Shown here: in pieces, positions 48,838-60,506 of the stretch | How positions within the stretch are numbered: position 1 is the stretch's first letter | Layout of the letters: the number at the start of each line of letters is the position of its first letter | NCBI RefSeq assembly: GCF_900497805.2 | Contig: NW_020954557.1 | Span: 35,006,324 to 35,070,323 of the forward strand | DNA from: Vombatus ursinus | Lineage: Eukaryota; Chordata; Mammalia; Diprotodontia; Vombatidae | Length of the DNA: 64,000 nucleotides | Direction of reading: 5' to 3' | Notes under the pieces: generated by a model | Told to the model about the DNA's origin: nothing | Databases searched by the model: none | What the model saw: only the letters and a program-made list of their open reading frames with translations | Translations under genes and position numbers: made by a program

Positions 48838-49162
48838 TTGTTTATTTGCTTTTGTTTGTTTGTTTTTTTTGCTAGGCAATAAGGTTAAGTGACTTGCCCA
48901 GGGTCACACAGCTGGTAAGTGTCAAGTGTCTGAGTGGGGATTTGAACTTAGAATTCCTGACTCCAGGGCTGAGAGTTTTCTTTTTCTTTTTCTTTTCTTT
49001 TTTTTTTTTTTTTTTTTGCTTTTTGCTGAGGTGATCAGGGTTAAGTGACTTGCCCAGGGTCACACAGCTACTAAGTGTCAAGTGTCTGAGGTCCGATTTG
49101 AACTGAGGTCCTCCTGACTCCAAGGCTGGAACTCTATCCACTGCACCACCTAGCTGCCCCTG
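48838..49162 (-). mobile_element. Dimeric tRNA-derived SINE in one target duplication
   Basis: On the minus strand a full SINE unit (49,162 to about 49,020; head ggggcagctaggtggtgcag, box B agttcaaatc) is followed by an A-rich linker (about 49,018-48,975). A second unit follows that lacks about 30 bases of its head but keeps ccctggagtcagg, the box B and the 3' end (to 48,838). The pair is bounded by aatgttcactttga at 48,824-48,837 and 49,163-49,176. No leftover head of the second unit is found outside the first unit, which argues against simple nesting of one SINE in another. Confidence 0.85.
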
Positions 49163-49176
49163 AATGTTCACTTTGA

Positions 49177-50114
49177 ACTAGAGTAAATTCATCCACAGAG
49201 ATCCCAAATCTAGCAACCAGTAAATTCAATCCAAGGCAAAGATTAAGCCTGAAGTTGTTAGTTATCTGGGAGGACCTTATTCTGTGATCTAAAGATCTCA
49301 GTCCCTGAACATGAAGTTTCCTGCTGGAGATGAAACGCCTTCTGTCCAAGACTATAGAAAGGATCAGACAGGCGACTTAATTTTAAAAACAGCTGACGAA
49401 GGTTTTTCTCACCTTTGACTCTTGTGGGTCCTGTGACTGAAGAAGAGTAGCTGCTTCTCTAAAATAGCTTTTAAAAAAGCCTAAAAAAGAGTATTAAAGA
49501 ACTGGTGTTTCTCATGAAAGAGAAAGAACATTATAGCTAAGAACTTCAGCTGAAGATAGAAGCTAACATCAAAGATCTTAGTCATGTGCTCATTGGGCCG
49601 TCCCTGGCAGTATCCAAAGGAGACTCCACATCCAGTGACATAATGTTCTGCCAATATCCAGTAAAACAATATTTATTTATCCCAAGCACCATCCATTAGT
49701 ATAAAAATCAGCACAAATTATTTTTATAGAGACTAGAAGGGAAAAGTACAAGCAAGAGCAGCCCCAGAAGGCACTAGCAAGCATTCTGCAGCATCCCTTC
49801 CATTTATATACCTGGATACCACATGTTTCTCAAATGTGTCTATTCTTCCCCCTGATGGTCAGTATATTTGTGGGAGAATGTACCCTGAGCCTATGGTGGA
49901 AATGTTTTATTGTAGTTTTCTTACTATGACATTTCATTAAATATCTTTGCATTGAACTATGTGCTTTGACAAGCTATTCACTGTAAACATAAATGAGAGA
50001 AGGTGAACTATAAGTTTCAATGAATGAATACTCAGAGTACCTTGAGCATTGACTAGCTTTCTCTGAGAGACCTATCCTACAAGTTATGGGAAATACCCCC
50101 CAGGAGCTATAGTA
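49177..50114. other. Unassigned intergenic DNA
   Basis: Nothing recognised; frames are short and featureless. Confidence 0.4.
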
Positions 50115-50335
50115 GTACAATGGGGAAAAAAAATCAAAACATTAGACTTGGAAATAAACAATCTGGATTTAAATTCCAGCTCTGCTATTTACTGTGTGAC
50201 CTTAGGTGTATGAGTCTGTTTCATCATTTGTAAAATGGAGATCATAATACATCATAGTATTTTTAGGGAGATCTAATAAAGTTATGAGTAAGGAATGCTT
50301 TGTCACTGTATAATACCATGTAAATATAAGTTAGG
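50115..50335 (+). mobile_element. MIR-type SINE
   Basis: gtagtacaatggggaaaaaa head, gatttaaattccagctctgc, ttactgtgtgaccttaggtg, atttgtaaaatggagatcat and taataccatgtaaatataag. Confidence 0.75.
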
Positions 50336-50342
50336 TACATTC

Positions 50343-50365
50343 AGAAGGAAGGAAGGAAGGAAAAA
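50343..50365 (+). repeat. (GGAA)n microsatellite, short
   Basis: gaaggaaggaaggaaggaa. Confidence 0.85.
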
Positions 50366-50759
50366 TGAAGATAGGAAGTTAGATTAGTAGTAGATAGGGA
50401 AGTGACCTCAGAGTTAAGATGAGTTCAGGTCCCAATTTTCTCATTAGTTATATGACTACCTAATTGTTTAGTATGTCAAGAGACTCTCAAAGAATACAAA
50501 TTAAAGAACAATGATTGATCTTCATTCATAGAGAAGTAGGATACCACACTGATAGTTCCCTATATTAATGACATCATAGGTCTTGTCCATATGTATATAT
50601 CATTAGAAGTTTTTTCCCTTTACATTGTTGAAATATCATTGTAACTGAATAAATTAAAACCATGTAGATTTATTGAATACTGACATAGTCATTAGGGGTA
50701 GACTACAAACTAATTTGATGTTGACAACTCTATCTAAGGCAGCTTTAGTACTACAGATT
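50366..50759. other. Unassigned DNA, SINE scrap at left
   Basis: 50,400-50,470 resembles a decayed SINE body (gagttcaggtcccaattttc); the rest is not assigned. Confidence 0.35.
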
Positions 50760-51920
50760 TCACTTCTCTCTTTAATCTATTGGAAACTTTCCCTCCTCTT
50801 ACAAATTTGATCGGGTCTCTGTAACCAACAAAACAAAATAAACAAAAGTTTTCCTTCATTCCTGCATTCCCTCAGGCTGCCCCAGTATCTTCTCCCATTC
50901 TCTGATAAACTGAAAGAGTAAACTCCATGCTCACAGTCCACACTTTTTCAATATACTCTTCAACTTCTTGAATCTGGAGTCTGAATCCACCATTCTACTG
51001 AAACATCACACTCAAAAGTCATCAATAGTCTCTGGACCACTAAATTCAGTGACCCTCTCTCAGTCCTCATGTCCTTTGACTTCTCTGAATCATTTCACAT
51101 TGTTGATTACTCTCTCCTCCTTGGCTTATTTGTCACCAATCTCATCTTGTTCTCTTTCCTATCTGACCATTTTTCAGTCCCTTTCATTGTCATTCTCCTG
51201 TCCCCAAAGTATGGGTAGTTCCCAAGGCTCAGCCCTCAGTCCTCTTTATTTCTCTCATCCATGACTTCAACTATGTTATCTTTATGTAGATGACTCCTAA
51301 ATTACAATAACTTCTATTCTTTCAATTACTACTCCCCATTAAACATCTTCATCTTGATGCCCTTCACCTTAAATTCAATAATACAAAAGTAGTGTTTTTT
51401 ATACCATCACCAAAACAACAATAACAAACCCAAGATTCTGCCTCCTCCTTTCAACTTTTCCATGTCTGCTGATGTTCCCTAAGATTCTCTTAAGGACTAT
51501 GGGGTGTTTCCTAGTTTTGTTCTCCAATGTCAAGCATTGGTGAAAGTGATCCCCAATATCTACAATGTACTTCCTCATCATTTTAGCCTATTGAAACCCT
51601 TTTCTTGCTACAAGGCCTAACTCAGGTACTGCCTCCTTCACAAAATTTTCCTTAGCTCTTACTTTTAAAATTGATCAAACTTTCTTAGAGCACTTTGGGG
51701 ACTTTATTCACCACTATCACATTTTATTTTGCCATGTTTATTTGTCTACTTGGAATAGCTCTTCCTTACCATCACCACCACTACCATTTGATTGCATGCT
51801 CTTTGCAGGCAGGGACTTTGTTGTTTTTCATTTTTGTTATCTCCAGCACATAACGCAGTGACTTTTGTGTAGTAGGTGTTCAATAAATGTTCACTGAATT
51901 AAATTTGTTCATTTATTTAT
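50760..51920 (+). mobile_element. L2 LINE fossil, about 1.2 kb
   Basis: Sense L2 wording in order: ctactgaaacatcacactca, tcagtgaccctctctcagtc, ctctgaatcatttcacattg, ttgattactctctcctcctt, cccaaggctcagccctcagt, cctctttatttctctcatcc and tatgtagatgactcc. The last corresponds to the reverse transcriptase box Y-V-D-D-S (YADD-type) at about 51,283. It then runs through the 3' UTR (tgcatgctctttgcaggcag) to ttcaataaatgttcactgaa. L2 encodes its own reverse transcriptase; only the C-terminal part and 3' UTR remain, without an open frame. Confidence 0.85.
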
Positions 51921-51924
51921 TCAC

Positions 51925-52040
51925 TCAACAGACATTTATTAAATATTTACTGTGCATTAAGTACTAGGAAAGATTAAAAACAATCAAGATGTAGCCCCTG
52001 CTCTTGGGGAATTTACAGTCTCCTAGGACACATGTAAAAA
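51925..52040 (+). repeat. Old interspersed repeat fragment (1,224-type)
   Basis: ttcactcaacagacatttat, taaatatttactgtgcatta and agcccctgctcttggggaat. Confidence 0.6.
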
Positions 52041-52249
52041 ATATGTCAACACATCTTCAAAATGTCAATGGGCCTGCAATCTCATCAATTTAAGTGCAAA
52101 TTGTTACCCACCTGTGTCTTCTCATCTTGTATGATTCTTAGCCATGCCATCCCATAAAGCATCTACATAAAGAGTATCTACCAGGTCTTTTTAACATCTT
52201 GTGTTTAGAAATGTAGTACTTGGACTTTCCAATAGGTTATTCCTCACTT

Positions 52250-52860
52250 ATTTTGTGACTGGCTTATCTCTTTTTTTTGTTCCTGAGATGAAATCTCTTT
52301 ATACTCCTTCTTGAATATTAGCAATATGATGGAGCCTATTAACTTTCACCATTTAGGTCACTTGTAATTTTTGTCCTTGTAGACTGTAGTGTTACATGAT
52401 TCATAGCATATAGCATCAGTGGAGGATTATTGGTGTTAAAAAGATAGAACTGTGTGTCAGGAGCTACTTGGGATCTTTGAAAGCATCTCGCAATTTCCCA
52501 AAAGCAATCAAGCAAGCTCTCTTTACTCCTGTTTAATTCTATACCCAGCTCATTGTCAATCTGCCATGCCTAGCCAAGATGTATGTGCTGATGGATTAAT
52601 TAAATGTGCTGTCCATCCAACAGCATGTCACAGTCCAGACAATAGATGTTCTTCAACCATTTTTTTCCTGTGTAACCTATTAGGCCAATCTCTTTTGAGT
52701 GGTTGTGTATCACATTGCAGAGACTGTACTATTCCAAAGCTAGATGAAATCAGTGCTGTCATCAACAAAAAGGAAAATCACTTAACATTTGTGATCCTCA
52801 TCTTTGTATGTGGTATCAAGACTTTAATAGAACCTAATCTTGTGAAAATCAAATGATGTA
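52250..52860 (-). mobile_element. RTE-clade LINE fossil, reverse transcriptase C-terminal part
   Basis: The minus strand encodes GVKRACLIAFGKLRDAFKDP at about 52,529-52,470, which matches the RTE signature N-R-R-K-R-A-x-x-A-F-x-x-L. It is followed by an LFNT...PLMLYA stretch where RTE proteins read LFNTTVLPALLYG. The 134-codon plus-strand frame across this stretch (52,452-52,856) is therefore antisense to a LINE relic and not a gene. Confidence 0.65.
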
Positions 52861-54349
52861 ATGTACAAAATATTTTCTCAAACTGAAAGTACTCTATAAA
52901 TGTGAACTATTATTATTATTAATTATGACTATGGTTACTGTTAGTTCTACTCTTGTCATATATGGAATAATTTTTTCTCTTTTGATTCCTCAGTACTTTG
53001 CTTTATGACAATAATGTGCCCCTTTGGTGAGTCTCTGTCTCTGTAGGGGTGGGGATTACAACCTCCACCCAATTAATGTTAACACAGAAGAACCAGAATT
53101 CTGGATTGAATCCATCCATCTATCAATTGCAGATATAAATAAGCCCCTAATTAATTGGGGAAAAGTGAAGTGTTTTGGTCGTTGGAATAAATCAGATAGT
53201 ACCACAAAGGAAATATTTTGTGATTGGTTAAAGAGAATCATTCACATTCTATGGAGGATGCATAATATAATGAGACACTTTGGAAGCTGGTGATCCATCA
53301 GAGAAGCAGTCAAATTTGGGAGCTTGGGATCACCTTTGCAGCTGTGCCAGAGGACAGCAAGGTTGGCAGCATGTTGGGGGGTGAAGCCCAGACATAGGAT
53401 AACAACCATTCGCATTCACAAGATAATGACTGCAAATTTTGAAATATAGGAAGATCTGGAGTTCCAATCAGTTTCTGAAGCAGTGAGAGAGGCTGATAGC
53501 AGCATTTGCATTAAGAGATTAGTAACAAACTAAGGACACATGAAGTATCTGCCCTGGAAACTAGTGACACACTCAGAACAAATTAAACTCTATGACAGCC
53601 CAGATCCTCAGAGTCCAGAAGGGAAATAAACTTAAAGGGAACTTCATGAGAAGTCCAAAAAGGGAGAAAAGACTGTCTAGTAAAAAGAAGGTATAAGTGG
53701 CAAATTTACCCTTTGGCTACATGAGCTTTCTAAATTTGAACTCATCGACCCCCACCGCCAGCAGGGATCTTGTGTGTTCAAGGGGAGATTGTGACTCTAA
53801 TTTGGGCAAATGTCTTGCAATAATTCTTCTTGATTAACAACATTAGTAAAGACCTTTCTAAAAGTTAGTTGAGCCCAATTGATGACAATGGGGAATACAG
53901 CAGGTATTCATGCAAGGTAGAGCTAAGAAACCACAACCCTTTAGGACCAGCCTAGAACTCTGAGCAAAGTAGTCAATCACCCTCTGGTAATGTGGCCCAC
54001 CAATTCAAGTGGAATTGGGAAAGTGAGCATTGAAGAGGTATATACATCTCTTTTTTTATGCCTCATTTAATATTAATATTCACAATATTTAAAAATGAAT
54101 CTTGCATTATTTAACACATTCATGAGAGATCTTTTTGGAAAACAGATTCTTTAAGATTGTGTTTTGTGCCAATGAATATTATTTTTCTAAATAAGTAGAT
54201 AAATGGATGAATGAATGAATTACTATTTTATCAGGCTTTTAAAAATGTGTGTATGTGCATAATTTCCAAATTGATCACTATCTGAAGGAAATAAATATAA
54301 GTTTTTAAAAGATATTTAAAATATCTAACAACCTATGCTTTGTCTTCTA
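52861..54349. other. Unassigned intergenic DNA
   Basis: A short SINE tail at 52,868-52,925 and otherwise no recognised family. An 89-codon frame at 53,024-53,293 has a tryptophan-rich end but no domain that I know. Confidence 0.4.
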
Positions 54350-54915
54350 CTTGAAATTCCCCACTTCTCTGTCAAAAGGAAAGCATATATTTTACCATTG
54401 GTCCTTTGGGATAAATACTGATCATTGATCAGAATTCTGATGTCTATGTTGTTTTCTTTTACATGATTGAAATACTTTTTTACATTGTTCTTTTGTTTCT
54501 CCTTATTTCATTCTGCATCAGTTTATGTGAATCTTCCCAATTTTGCCTGAATCTTTGATATTTATTACTTTTTACAGAACAAGCAGCATGATTAATATTC
54601 CGCTACACATATAAAAATTTTGTTCACCAATTCTTCCACTGATTAGCACTGACTTTGTTTCCATTTTTTTTTTTTTGCTACTATAAAAAATGAGGCTATA
54701 CACACTTTTGTATATGCAGGACTTGTCCCTCTTTCTTTGACTTCCTAGGGATATATAGCTAGTAGTGGTATCTTTGGGCCAAAGCTCATGTATGGTTTAA
54801 TCACTTTTTCTAATATATTTCCAAATTGTTTTCCAGAACAGGTTGAATGATTCATAGGTCTACCAACATACTTCATTAGTGGGTCTGTCTTCCTATAGCC
54901 CCTCCAACAGTCAAA
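54350..54915 (-). mobile_element. Old L1 fragment, ORF2 C-terminal region
   Basis: The reverse complement reads tgttggaggggctataggaa, ttcaacctgttctggaaaac, aatttggaaatatattagaa, ccactactagctatatatcc and aaactgatgcagaatgaaat. This is the order of the L1-A region 32.52-32.88 kb (cattgttggtggagttgtg onward). It is older than the L1 at 56,400 and has no open frame. Confidence 0.7.
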
Positions 54916-54924
54916 CTTTTTTTT

Positions 54925-55260
54925 GTATTATTATTATCATGAAACACATTGGGATCTTACATATTCTGCAGCTTTTGAGTAAATTTTTGACTGTAAATAT
55001 GTGGCCTGCTGCAGAAAATTCTTTGTGAAAATCTGACTATTTTCTTCTCATATTTCCATCATAGATGCCCTCTACACAAGTGCAAATCCTTCTCATAAAG
55101 ATTTTATACAGACAGGGGAAAGGCACATGAGTTTATAGTTATTGATGCCCTCCAGATTGCCTTTGTTGGGTAATAATACCATCTGTGACTTTTCCCAATT
55201 GTTCACTATTTTCTTGTCTTTCAGATATCTTGAAAGTCAATCCAAGCTTTTCAGAATCTC
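54925..55260 (-). mobile_element. RTE-clade LINE fossil, reverse transcriptase N-terminal part
   Basis: The minus strand reads LLPNKGNLEGINNYKLMCL (compare the RTE K-K-G-D...N-Y-R-P-I-C-L-L motif). After a one-base shift it reads LYKIFMRRICTCVEGIYDG and KEFSAAGHIFTVK (compare EQAGFR-x-G-F-S-T-x-D-H-I). Motif order and spacing fit an RTE reverse transcriptase. It may belong to the same element as 52,250-52,860, separated by later insertions; that is inference. Confidence 0.7.
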
Positions 55261-56399
55261 ATCATTTATAGGATTTCTTCTGTGTACTCTTAGCTTTTTT
55301 CCTCCTGACTCCATTTTTTTAAATGCCATTTTTACTTCCACATATTATACCTTGAAGTTCAAGGTGTAAAGTCCAAATGTGGTTCACATGTATGTTATCA
55401 ATTATAAAAATACATAACTAAAGAAACACTTCTAGTTTTGTTTGGTTTTTAGTCCTGTTCTCACTTAGCTTCATTCATAAATGCCTCTGAGATCTATTTT
55501 GGCTGGGTCATATGCCAAGTTTTCTGCAGAGCTGTGTTCCTCTCCATCGCTCTTTGTGTTTTCTCAGACAAAACTTTCTGGAATCTTCCATGATTCTCCT
55601 CCATTGCATTTTGTAAATGAATTTATATTCTAGGGTGTTGTTGACCTTGACTCCCAGGTCTCCTTAGCTGAAAATATATGAATTTTTTGACTAAGGTGGT
55701 ATTTGGGCTCTTTTGGCCTTCTCGTTGTGGCAATTCCACTACCACTATTACATTTTTGAAGGAAATTGTTATAATTAGGGCCTTTTATGTTTTCCATTAT
55801 TAATTTCAGATTTTACTTCCTCAACATCCTTTCTTAATAGGTTGGTTTGGGACTATTATGCTTTCTTCTACTTTGTTGACTTTGCTCTAAATAATCAATG
55901 GTATCACACAAATTTGCCCCTAAAAAGTCAATTAGGAAATCACTCTCATATCAGAAACTAACTGATATCTGTCCTCTAAGACACTTTGATACTGGTTAGT
56001 GTTCTTCATGTATAGCTTTGCTGTATTCTCTTCTTGATGAAAATAATATTTATCTATCTGTGTGTAAGTCTTCTGAGTAGTCTGCAAGCATTTAGCCTTC
56101 TATACTTCTTAATCCATGAACTATTTTCTAATTAATAATACCAAAATTACTATACTGAAATTAAATTGAAAAATAGGAAATAATGTACTATGAAAAAGGG
56201 GCAAATATCTATGCAAGTTTGAATGAAGGAAAATTCATTTTTTACTTTGTGAATTAGTGAAGACTTCAGGGTGAAGTTGGCATTTGAACTATTCTTTGAA
56301 AAAAAGTTGGACTTTTGACAAATAAAGATGAGGTAGGAGGGGATTTTCAGCTTAGAGAAATTAGAAGAAACACAGAAAGGAAGGAAATTTTCTAGATAT
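55261..56399. other. Unassigned DNA, possibly more RTE
   Basis: A continuation of the RTE fossil upstream on the minus strand is plausible, but I could not align motifs. No other feature seen. Confidence 0.35.
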
Positions 56400-57965
56400 T
56401 TATAAGGGCCACTAATTTTTTCCCTTCCCCCTGATTTAATAATATTTTATTTTCCCCCAATTATATATAAAATGTTTTTAACATTCATTTTTTAAAATTT
56501 TGATTCCCTTCTCTCCCCCCCATGAGACAGAATTCAATTTGATATAGGCTATACATGTTCAATCTTGGAAAACGTATTTCCATAATACTGATGCTGTGAA
56601 AGAAAACACAAACCAAAAACCCACAAAAAATGAAGAAACAGATAAGTGGTCTACTTTGAAGTGTCTTCAGACTCTATCAGATCTTTCTCTGGATGTGGAT
56701 AGTATCTTTCATCATAAATCCTTTGGAACTGTCTTGGTTCATTGTATTGCTGAGAATAGCTAAGTCACTCACAATTTATCATCATATAACATTGCTGTTA
56801 GTGTGTACTTATGTTCTCCTGGTTTTGATCACTTCACTTTGCATCAGTGCATGTAAGTCTTTCCATATTTTTCTGAAATCATCCTACCTGTCATTTATTA
56901 TAGCACAATAATATTCCATTACAAGCATACACCACAACTTATTCAGCCATTCCCCAATCGATGGACATCCCCTCAATTTCCATTCTTTGTGACTACAAAA
57001 AGAGTTGCTATAAATATTTTACATGAAAACTTTTTATCCCTTTTTATCCCTTTGGGATACAGTCTGCTAATGATATTGCTGTATCAAAAGGTAAGTAGAG
57101 TTTTACATTCCATTGGGCATAGTTCCAAATTGCTCTCTAGAAGGGCTGAATCAATTCACAACTCCACCAACAGTGTATTAGTATACCAGTTTTCTCATAT
57201 CATCTCCAAAATTTGTCATTTCTCTTTTCTATCACATTAGCCAATCTGATAGGTGTGAGGTAATACTTCAGAATTATCTTAATTTGTATTTCTCTAATCA
57301 ATAGTGATTTAGAACATTTTTTCATGTGACTATAGATAGCTTTGATTTCTTCATCTGAAAACTACTTGTTCATATCCTTTGGTCATTTATCAATTGGGGA
57401 ATGACTTGCATTCTTTTAAATTTGATTCAATTCTCTATGTATTTGAGAAATGAGGCCATTATCAGACACACTTACTGTAAAAATTGTTTCCCAGCTTTCT
57501 GTTTTCCTTCTAATCTTGGTTGCATTTGTTTCATTTGTGCAAAACCTTTTTAATTTAATACAATCAAAATTATCTATTTTATATCTCGTAATGCTCTCTA
57601 TTTCTTGTTTGGTCATAAATTCTTCCCTTCTCCACAGACATGACAGGTAAATTATTTCTTGTTCTAATTTATTTATGGTATCACCCATTTTGATCTTATC
57701 TTGGTATATAGTGAAAGATGTTGGTCTACACATAGTTTCTATCACAATGATTTCTAATTTTCCTAGCAGTTTTTGTCAAATAGTGAGCTTTTGCCTTAAA
57801 AGCTTGGGTCTTTGGGTTTACCAAACACTAGATTACTATGGTCATTTACTACTGTGCATTGTGTTCCTAATTTATTCCACTAATCTACTACTCTATTTCT
57901 TAGCCAGTACCAGATTGTTTTGATGAGTACCACTTTATAATACCGTATGAGATCTTTGTACAGCA
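56400..57965 (-). mobile_element. 5'-truncated L1, about 1.6 kb
   Basis: A minus-strand frame at 57,745-57,416 gives TINKLEQEIIYLSCL, REEFMTKQEIESITRYKIDN, IKLKRFCTNETNATKIRRK and SDNGLISQIHRELNQI, matching L1-A ORF2 residues encoded at 32.0-32.28 kb. The rest of ORF2 follows leftward (for example plus-strand aattcacaactccaccaaca and tcagccattccccaatcgat) and the 3' UTR ends near 56,400 in T-rich DNA. The 5' truncation point lies near 57,965. It has many lesions. No clear target duplication found. Confidence 0.85.
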
Positions 57966-58109
57966 ATAATTAGTTTTCTTCAGCTAGAGCAAAGTACATA
58001 CATAAGATTCCATTGTTGTTTCAATGAGCATTATCTTAAACTACTATTTAAAAGACTTTGGAATTAAGAACATAAAAACAGTGATACAAAGTTTATGCAA
58101 GTAATGGAA

Positions 58110-58215
58110 TGAGCAAGGTACTTGGGGTCAGGAGATTTGGATTAAAGTGTTGGCTCTTCCACATGCTGGTCAAGCCACTTAACTACTCTGACTCTGTTTC
58201 CTCATCAAAAATAGG
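58110..58215 (+). mobile_element. MIR-type SINE fragment
   Basis: ggaatgagcaaggtacttgg, ggtcaggagatttggattaa and tggtcaagccacttaactac. Confidence 0.6.
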
Positions 58216-58659
58216 TTTCCTAATTAGGGATGTGCTTGTAAATGTTTAACAATATGTTCTCTGAAAAAATATACACATATTTTTTAAAGCTTTATCTGCA
58301 TTAACAGTTTCTCTCTCACTTTCTTAAGTCTAGACAGTGGACAAAATGACAAATTGGGACCTGATTTGTAACAAGATGTAATGAGCCAGTTTAAACTGGC
58401 TCTAACATGCTCCTGAAAATCCTTTTATTACCTATCTTACAGGTACTTATAAGGAGTAAATTAGAACATTGTGCTTCATAAATGTGAGTTGTTATTATTA
58501 AGTTAGTATCTATGATGTCCCATTCCACAGTTGCCATAATTTTTTTTATGTTTTAGAATCCTGTTTCTATTACATGATTAAACAATTAAAATAGTGAAAT
58601 TGCCACCATGTAATGTTATTCAGTTCAAAAATCCTTATTAGGCACCTTCTTTGATACTT
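58216..58659. other. Unassigned DNA
   Basis: A possible SINE tail at 58,430-58,500; otherwise nothing. Confidence 0.35.
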
Positions 58660-59460
58660 TATACTTCGTTAGATCTGAGAAATAACTTTTTTAAAAATGC
58701 ATAGCACCATCTCCACTCAGGAATTCATAGTCTAACTGGAAAGACAAAATACTTAGGGAATAGAAAAATAAATATTAAATTGAAGATATTCTTAAGTGCC
58801 AAAAAAAAGTGGTACAAATAATGCAATAGGAGTCTAGAGAAGGACCAAAGCAATGCCAGCTATAAGATCAACAGAGATAAAGAAGTAAGACTTGAGTTAG
58901 ATCCTAAAAGTAGGATTTGTATAGGCAGAGAGGTAAGACAAAAACAATCTAAGATATTGTGGTGGGAGGAATGAGCATTCATATATGAGAGATCAGTACA
59001 TCTGTAATAGAGGACTCACTTTAGTTAGTAAAAGTGACCAATGCTTTATAACTGCATTTTGAAGGGCTATGAAGCCAATATGTGATGTTCTGGCTTAATC
59101 CTATAGAAAATGGAAAGCCACTGATTTTTTTTTTCCCTTAATAGGTCAATGCTAAACAATATTTTTGGAAGATTGATTTGGCTAATTGAGTATTATGGCT
59201 GGGAGGTAGGGAGATCAGTTAGATGGTTCCTATAATAGTACAAGGATGAGGTTTTGAGGGCTGGACTAGAATTATAACAGTGAGAAGGAAAAGGAAGGGG
59301 GCAATTCAGAAAGATGTATCAAAGATACTTATTGTGGCATTTGGTAAGTGTCAATTGCATGTGAGGATAAAATGTGAAGAAGAAGGTAAATTGTCTAAGA
59401 TTTCTTTACACATAGGTAGCTGAAGGAATTGGTATAACACTGACCTAAGCAGATCAGTTG
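58660..59460 (+). repeat. Long old interspersed repeat, about 800 bp
   Basis: Wording in the order attcatagtctaactggaaa, agacttgagttagatcctaa, gaagggctatgaagccaata, tcctatagaaaatggaaagc, cactgattttttttttccct, gattgatttggctaattgag and tagttagatggttcct-like text. Parts recur at 11,801-12,202. It has no coding frame. This is a mammal-wide repeat type whose name I cannot give with certainty. Confidence 0.5.
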
Positions 59461-59739
59461 GAGGGGAGAGCTAAGTCATTTTGTTATTGTTATTGCTATT
59501 CCTGTTGTTTGGGGGAAGAGTTGAAGAAAGGATATGAGTTTGCTATGAACATATGCTGAGTACCAAACTGCTTTCATTTTGGCTCATTTTAATACCTTTC
59601 TTTCTACTCATTTAGCCACCATCTTATTTCAGGTCCTACTCCTTCTCACTTGGACTATTACGACAGCTTCCTGACTGAATCCCAGGCTTCTGATTTCTTC
59701 TGTCCTACTCATTCACCATTCTGCTACCAACATAAATGT

Positions 59740-59886
59740 TTTTTTTTTTTTGGTGAGGCAATCAAGGTTAAGTGACTTGCCCAAGGTCACACAGCTAGTA
59801 AGTGTTAAGTGTCTAAGGCTGGATTTGAACTCAGGTCCTTCTGACTTCAAGGCCAGAGCTCTATTCACTGCACCACCTAGCTGCCC
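59740..59886 (-). mobile_element. tRNA-derived marsupial SINE, complete
   Basis: Minus-strand head ggggcagctaggtggtgcag, box B gagttcaaatccagcc, core gctgtgtgaccttgggcaag, end gattgcctcaccaaaaaaaa. Plus-strand flanks cataaatgt at 59,731-59,739 and 59,887-59,895 are its target duplication. Confidence 0.93.
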
Positions 59887-60093
59887 CATAAATGTCTTAA
59901 AGTACAAAACTGATGAGACATGTCACATTCCTCACAAAGAAAGTTCATTGGGGTATATGGGCTGTTCAAGTAGGACTAGCATCTCTGGTGTGAGGGTTTG
60001 CTGAGCCCTTTTCAGGGCTGCTTATTTACCTTTGGTGTCCATCTTCACCCAACTTTCACTTGTGGCTCCAAGAAGCTGTAGCATGCTCAGTGG

Positions 60094-60490
60094 CCACACA
60101 TCAGTAAAACTGTCTTGGCTGATGGGCTGAACCAGGTGGAGGGTAACTGACAGGCCTCAAACCCATTGGAAAATTAGGGAATGTCTACCCCAAAGCATGT
60201 GAAGACTTATCCTGATGGAATAGGTAGATGAGAACAATTTGTTCCAACAGCCAAGAATACAGCTGAAGCAGGCACTGTGGAGTGTTTAGAGCTTGGTCAG
60301 ACATCAAAGATGCCAAGATCCACTGCATCCCAGGCCATCAGCAGTCATCTTGACATTTTCCCTGCCCCTGGACTTTGATGATTCAGAGAGTGAGGCTGAT
60401 GACTTTGTACAACTCTACCTCACTTAAATCCAATTTATGTCCAAGTCAAGACATCACCTGTAATATCACTTGTCCTTTTTGAAAATGAAA
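60094..60490 (+). repeat. About 400-bp interspersed repeat (copy of 24,196)
   Basis: cagtaaaactgtcttggctg, gcatgtgaagacttatcctg, gagaacaatttgttccaaca, gcaggcactgtggagtgttt, cccctggactttgatgattc and cacttgtcctttttgaaaat. Ends a few bases before the L1-C 5' end at about 60,507. Confidence 0.7.
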
Positions 60491-60506
60491 CATGGATCTA
60501 ATCAAC

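Noticed and set aside
48860-49162. Simple nesting of one SINE into another
   Set aside because: The left unit has no head fragment on the far side of the right unit, and only one target duplication encloses the pair, so a dimer fits better.
52452-52856. 134-codon plus-strand open frame rich in cysteine
   Set aside because: It is antisense to a readable RTE reverse transcriptase fragment (GVKRACLIAFGKL on the minus strand).
53024-53293. 89-codon frame with tryptophan-rich C-terminus
   Set aside because: Checked for resemblance to LINE, retroviral and host domains; none seen, and there is no surrounding gene context.
57416-57745. 109-codon minus-strand frame as a possible gene
   Set aside because: It matches L1 ORF2 (KQEIE-x-IT-x-x-KIDNFD) and is part of a 5'-truncated L1.
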